Below, one piece after another: positions 23,344-26,417 of a stretch of 26,417 nt of DNA (position 1 is the first letter of the stretch; each line of letters begins with the position of its first letter). The notes beneath the pieces were generated by a model, which saw only the letters and a list, made by a program, of their open reading frames with translations, had not been told where the DNA came from and ran no database searches. The stretch comes from Stenotrophomonas sp. UBA2302. GTDB lineage: Bacteria; Pseudomonadota; Gammaproteobacteria; Xanthomonadales; Xanthomonadaceae. A program made the translations under genes and the position numbers. The stretch is taken from contig DDVW01000026.1 of the NCBI GenBank assembly GCA_002345545.1, positions 1 through 26,417 of the forward strand, written 5' to 3'.

Positions 23344-25803
23344 ATGGCCCAGTCCCAACTCGAAGTCCTCGACCTGCCGGTCCTGCCACTGCGCGACGTG
23401 GTGGTGTTCCCGCACATGGTCATCCCCCTGTTCGTGGGGCGCGACAAATCCATGCAGGCGCTGGAGCGCGCGATGGAGGCGGATAAGCGCATCCTGCTGG
23501 TGGCGCAGAAATCGGCGGAAACCGATGACCCCGCAGCCGCCGACCTGTACAGCGTCGGCACGCTGGCGCAGGTGCTGCAGCTGCTGAAACTGCCCGACGG
23601 CACCATCAAGGTGCTGGTCGAAGGCCTGTCGCGCGTGAATGTGAACAAGGTCTACGAGCATGAGGGTGCGCTGCAGGGCCAGGGCGTGGAGGTCGACTCG
23701 GATGACAGCCGCGAGCCACGCGAGATCGAGGCGATTGCCCGTTCGCTGATGTCGCTGTTTGAACAGTACGTCAAGACCAACCGCAAGCTGCCGCCGGAGC
23801 TGTTGCAGACGTTGGCCGGCATCGAGGAGCCGGCGCGGCTGGCCGACACCATCGCCGCACACATCGGCGTGCGCCTGGCCGACAAGCAGAAACTGCTGGA
23901 AACCCTGCAGGTCGGTGAGCGCCTGGAAATGCTGGTCGGCCTGGTCGATGGCGAGATCGATGTGCAGCAGCTGGAAAAGCGCATCCGCGGCCGGGTGAAG
24001 TCGCAGATGGAAAAGAGCCAGCGCGAGTACTACCTCAACGAACAGATGAAGGCCATCCAGAAGGAGCTGGGCGATCTGGACGACGCCCCGGGCGAACTGG
24101 AAGAGCTGGCCCGCAAGATTGCCGAGGCCGGCATGCCCAAGGCGGTCGAGGCCAAGGCCAAGAACGAACTCAACAAGCTCAAGCAGATGTCGCCCATGTC
24201 GGCTGAAGCCGCGGTGGTGCGCAACTATCTGGAGTGGCTGCTGGGCGTGCCGTGGAAGAAGCGCACCAAGGTGCGCAAGGACCTGAAGGCCGCGCAGGAC
24301 ACGCTGGATGCCGATCATTACGGCCTGGACAAGGTCAAGGAGCGCATCCTCGAATACCTCGCGGTGCAGTCGCGGGTGAAGCAGATGAAGGGGCCGATCC
24401 TGTGCCTGGTCGGGCCGCCGGGTGTCGGCAAGACCTCGCTGGGCCAATCCATCGCCAAGGCCACCAACCGCAAGTTCGTGCGCATGAGCCTCGGTGGCGT
24501 GCGTGACGAAGCCGAGATCCGTGGCCATCGCCGCACCTATGTCGGTTCGATGCCGGGCCGCATCGTGCAGAACCTCAACAAGGTCGGCAGCAAGAATCCG
24601 CTGTTCGTGCTGGATGAGATCGACAAGATGTCGATGGACTTCCGCGGCGACCCGTCCTCGGCGCTGCTGGAAGTGCTCGATCCCGAGCAGAACAACGCGT
24701 TCAACGACCACTACCTCGAGGTCGATCTGGACCTGTCCGAGGTGATGTTCGTGGCGACCTCCAATTCGCTCAACATCCCCGGCCCGCTGCTGGACCGCAT
24801 GGAAGTGATCCGCATCCCGGGTTACACCGAGGATGAAAAGCTCAACATCGCCACCCGTTACCTGGCGCCGAAGCAGCTCAAGGCCAATGGCCTGAAGCCG
24901 GAAGAGCTGGCGATCGAGGAAGATGCGATCCGCGACATCGTGCGCTACTACACGCGTGAATCCGGCGTCCGCAATCTTGAGCGTGAAGTGGCCAAGATCT
25001 GCCGCAAGGTGGTCAAGGAGCTGGCATTGGCCGGTCCGCAGCCGGTCAAGAAGACTGCGGCACGCAAGTCGGCCAGGAAGCCCAAGGCGCTGGTCGTGGT
25101 GGATGCGAAGAACCTGGACAAGTATCTGGGCGTGCGGCGCTACGATTTCGGCCGGGCCGAAGAGCAGAATGAAGTCGGCCTGGTGACCGGTCTGGCCTGG
25201 ACCGAAGTGGGCGGCGAGCTGTTGCAGGTCGAGTCCACGCTGATCCCCGGCAAGGGGGCGGTGACGTTGACCGGCCAGCTCGGCAACGTGATGAAGGAGT
25301 CGGCCACGGCAGCCCTGTCGGTGGTGCGCGCGCGCGCCGAAGCGCTGGGCATCGATGTGGATTTCCTGCAGAAGCACGACGTGCACCTGCATGTGCCCGA
25401 TGGCGCCACGCCGAAGGATGGCCCCAGTGCCGGCATCGCGATGGTGACCTCGCTGGTGTCCACCCTGACCAAGGTGCCGGTCAAGGCGGAAGTGGCGATG
25501 ACTGGTGAAATCACCTTGCGCGGGCGTGTTACCGCGATTGGCGGTTTGAAGGAGAAGTTGCTGGCCGCATTGCGTGGCGGCATCCGCACCGTCGTCATCC
25601 CTGAAGAAAACCGCAAGGACCTGGCGGACATTCCGGCTAACGTCACGCGTGATCTGGACATCATTCCGGTGAAGTGGATCGACGAGGTGCTGGACATCGC
25701 ACTGGAGTCGCCGCTGGTGCCCAAGAAGGCCCGCAAGAGCGCGCAGCGGATGACGGTGAAAGGCAAGGCCAAGGCATCTCCGGCGCCGCGCGTCAAGCAT
25801 TGA
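23344..25803 (+). CDS. lon: ATP-dependent protease La (Lon)
   Basis: Homohexameric AAA+ serine protease that degrades misfolded and regulatory proteins. Seen: 819 residues. The N-terminal substrate-binding domain begins [19 protein letters not shown]. The central helical region has [18 protein letters not shown]. Walker A is GPPGVGKT (357-364) and Walker B is [10 protein letters not shown]. The protease domain has Ser695 in DGPSAGIAM and Lys738 in GGLKEK, the same Ser-Lys spacing as E. coli (43). Compared with E. coli Lon (784 residues) there is a Lys/Arg/Ala-rich insert at about 565-587 and a basic tail from about 790. GGAG eight bases before the ATG at 23344 supports this start; in-frame ATGs at 23302 and 23320 are less likely. 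Confidence 0.98.
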   Translation: MAQSQLEVLDLPVLPLRDVVVFPHMVIPLFVGRDKSMQALERAMEADKRILLVAQKSAETDDPAAADLYSVGTLAQVLQLLKLPDGTIKVLVEGLSRVNVNKVYEHEGALQGQGVEVDSDDSREPREIEAIARSLMSLFEQYVKTNRKLPPELLQTLAGIEEPARLADTIAAHIGVRLADKQKLLETLQVGERLEMLVGLVDGEIDVQQLEKRIRGRVKSQMEKSQREYYLNEQMKAIQKELGDLDDAPGELEELARKIAEAGMPKAVEAKAKNELNKLKQMSPMSAEAAVVRNYLEWLLGVPWKKRTKVRKDLKAAQDTLDADHYGLDKVKERILEYLAVQSRVKQMKGPILCLVGPPGVGKTSLGQSIAKATNRKFVRMSLGGVRDEAEIRGHRRTYVGSMPGRIVQNLNKVGSKNPLFVLDEIDKMSMDFRGDPSSALLEVLDPEQNNAFNDHYLEVDLDLSEVMFVATSNSLNIPGPLLDRMEVIRIPGYTEDEKLNIATRYLAPKQLKANGLKPEELAIEEDAIRDIVRYYTRESGVRNLEREVAKICRKVVKELALAGPQPVKKTAARKSARKPKALVVVDAKNLDKYLGVRRYDFGRAEEQNEVGLVTGLAWTEVGGELLQVESTLIPGKGAVTLTGQLGNVMKESATAALSVVRARAEALGIDVDFLQKHDVHLHVPDGATPKDGPSAGIAMVTSLVSTLTKVPVKAEVAMTGEITLRGRVTAIGGLKEKLLAALRGGIRTVVIPEENRKDLADIPANVTRDLDIIPVKWIDEVLDIALESPLVPKKARKSAQRMTVKGKAKASPAPRVKH

Positions 25804-25813
25804 GTGTGTCGTA

Positions 25814-25847
25814 AAAAGCCTTGAAACCCGCGTCGTTATTGGCTTTT
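25814..25847 (+). terminator. Weak terminator-like inverted repeat after lon
   Basis: AAAAGCC (25814-25820) can pair with GGCTTTT (25841-25847) across a 20-base loop. The long loop makes it a weak candidate. It ends just before the hup promoter. Confidence 0.3.
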
Positions 25848-25851
25848 CAAC

Positions 25852-25880
25852 TTGCGCGGGAAAGGGGCGGCTGGTATAAA
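25852..25880 (+). promoter_or_regulatory. Sigma-70 promoter of the HU gene
   Basis: TTGCGC (25852-25857) and TATAAA (25875-25880) are exactly 17 bases apart, with TGG just before the -10 box (extended -10). The start would be near 25887, giving a leader of about 125 bases. This is the best-formed sigma-70 promoter for a protein gene in the window. Confidence 0.78.
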
Positions 25881-25934
25881 AGTGCGACTCACGTACCTGT
25901 AAAAACGCAGGCGACGTGTTTCAAAGATTTTTGC

Positions 25935-25993
25935 GGTTGCCGTTGCGAGCCATGCATGCGGCAACCCACCCAACTATTCCGCGGCAGTGCCGC
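25935..25993 (+). promoter_or_regulatory. Structured 5' leader of the HU mRNA
   Basis: GGTTGCCG (25935-25942) pairs with CGGCAACC (25959-25966) around a 16-base loop holding CATGCATG. A second stem GCGGC (25981-25985)/GCCGC (25989-25993) ends one base before the AAGGGAG ribosome-binding region (25995-26001). The leader could influence translation or stability. Confidence 0.4.
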
Positions 25994-26011
25994 AAAGGGA
26001 GTTTTACCTAC

Positions 26012-26284
26012 ATGAACAAGACCGAATTGATTGATGGCGTTGCCGCTGCTGCCGACCTGTCCAAGGCTGAAGCCGGCCGTGCAGTGGATGCCGTCATCGC
26101 CGAGATCACCAAGGCGCTGAAGAAGGGCGATGCCGTGACTCTCGTCGGCTTTGGTACGTTCCAGGTTCGCGAGCGCGCCGAGCGCACCGGTCGCAATCCG
26201 AAGACGGGTGACACCATCAAGATCGCCGCTTCGAAGAATCCGGCTTTCAAGGCTGGCAAAGCACTGAAAGACGCTGTAAACTAA
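26012..26284 (+). CDS. hupB: DNA-binding protein HU (beta type)
   Basis: Small nucleoid protein that bends and constrains DNA as a dimer. Seen: 90 residues starting [21 protein letters not shown], with the core [24 protein letters not shown] around the beta-arm (about 44-67) and Pro in [16 protein letters not shown]. Length and arm sequence match HU and not IHF, which has a different arm and C-terminus. The frame is open to 25916 but the ATG at 26012 gives the family start; AGGGAG is about 10 bases upstream. It follows lon as in many gammaproteobacteria. A tRNA gene starts only 12 bases after its stop codon. Confidence 0.97.
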   Translation: MNKTELIDGVAAAADLSKAEAGRAVDAVIAEITKALKKGDAVTLVGFGTFQVRERAERTGRNPKTGDTIKIAASKNPAFKAGKALKDAVN

Positions 26285-26296
26285 GCGGCTCACCCA

Positions 26297-26371
26297 GGGT
26301 GCTTAGCTCAGCGGTAGAGCGTCTCCTTTACACGGAGAGGGTCGGGGGTTCGATCCCCTCAGCACCCACCA
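26297..26371 (+). tRNA. tRNA-Val (TAC)
   Basis: 75 bases including CCA. Acceptor GGGTGCT pairs with AGCACCC. Anticodon stem TCTCC/GGAGA encloses TTTACAC, anticodon TAC. It starts 12 bases after the hupB stop with no terminator between, so it may be transcribed with hupB or from a promoter inside its 3' end. Confidence 0.96.
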
Positions 26372-26398
26372 GGCATCACGGGTAACGAGTTTGAAAGT

Positions 26399-26417
26399 GG
26401 AGCGGTAGTTCAGCTGG
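26399..26417 (+). tRNA. Probable tRNA-Asp, 5' end only (cut by window)
   Basis: The last 19 bases, GGAGCGGTAGTTCAGCTGG, match the acceptor and D-arm start of bacterial tRNA-Asp (GTC). It lies 27 bases after tRNA-Val. The anticodon is outside the window, so the identity is by resemblance only. Confidence 0.7.

Noticed and set aside
23326..25800. 824-codon open frame on the minus strand opposite lon
   Set aside because: It mirrors lon, whose domains are unmistakable. Long antisense frames arise from GC-rich third codon positions; the product is His/Gln/Arg-rich with no recognisable domain.

Overview
This window looks like a chromosomal core segment of a high-GC gammaproteobacterium of the Xanthomonadaceae, in the Stenotrophomonas / Xanthomonas / Pseudoxanthomonas group. 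The family call rests on overall protein resemblance, GC-rich third codon positions, an NAD-type homodimeric isocitrate dehydrogenase, and the gene orders folC-dedD-cvpA-purF, phoB-phoR-ppk1-ppx and tig-clpP-clpX-lon-hupB. The genus is a guess. There is no phage, insertion sequence, CRISPR array or other clearly accessory element, and coding density is high.

Layout. (1) 1-5286, plus strand: the 3' end of folC, a DedD-like protein with two SPOR domains, cvpA, purF, a ferritin-like DUF455 gene tightly coupled to purF, and a GTEPFW-motif lipoprotein; a perfect hairpin closes the block. (2) 5345-15507, all minus strand. In transcription order: an M48 BepA-like periplasmic protease, phoB, phoR, ppk1, ppx, a GT4 glycosyltransferase, a PAP2 phosphatase and lpxH. 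This is a phosphate-sensing and polyphosphate module followed by lipid or envelope enzymes. A good Pho box precedes phoB, and a weaker look-alike precedes the glycosyltransferase. (3) 15660-17588, plus strand: grxC, an AhpD-like CxxC protein and NAD-isocitrate dehydrogenase, closed by a UUCG-loop terminator. (4) 17834-18595, minus strand: a Bax-inhibitor-1/YccA membrane protein. (5) 18733-19577: six tRNA genes (Pro-TGG, Arg-TCT, His-GTG, two identical Lys-CTT, Leu-TAG). (6) 19759-26284: trigger factor, ClpP, ClpX, Lon and HU, the protein-folding and ATP-dependent proteolysis cluster. (7) 26297-26417: tRNA-Val-TAC and the 5' end of a tRNA that looks like tRNA-Asp, cut by the window edge.

How the genes work together. 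PhoR/PhoB sense phosphate limitation; Ppk1 and Ppx make and degrade polyphosphate. The GT4 and PAP2 pair between ppx and lpxH could belong to the same response, for example through glycolipid or lipid-carrier metabolism. Trigger factor, ClpXP and Lon share protein quality control.

I found no convincing new multi-gene system. The most interesting signals are regulatory: a sigma-32-like promoter for lon built into the clpX terminator hairpin; a 40-nt hairpin plus palindrome between clpP and clpX; -10 boxes placed so that ppx and lpxH could be leaderless mRNAs; a terminator-like hairpin and a palindrome touching the start codon in the idh leader; and the possible second Pho box. No gene-free stretch exceeds 300 bases outside the tRNA cluster; the largest, 17589-17833, holds two opposed terminators and no recognisable gene.
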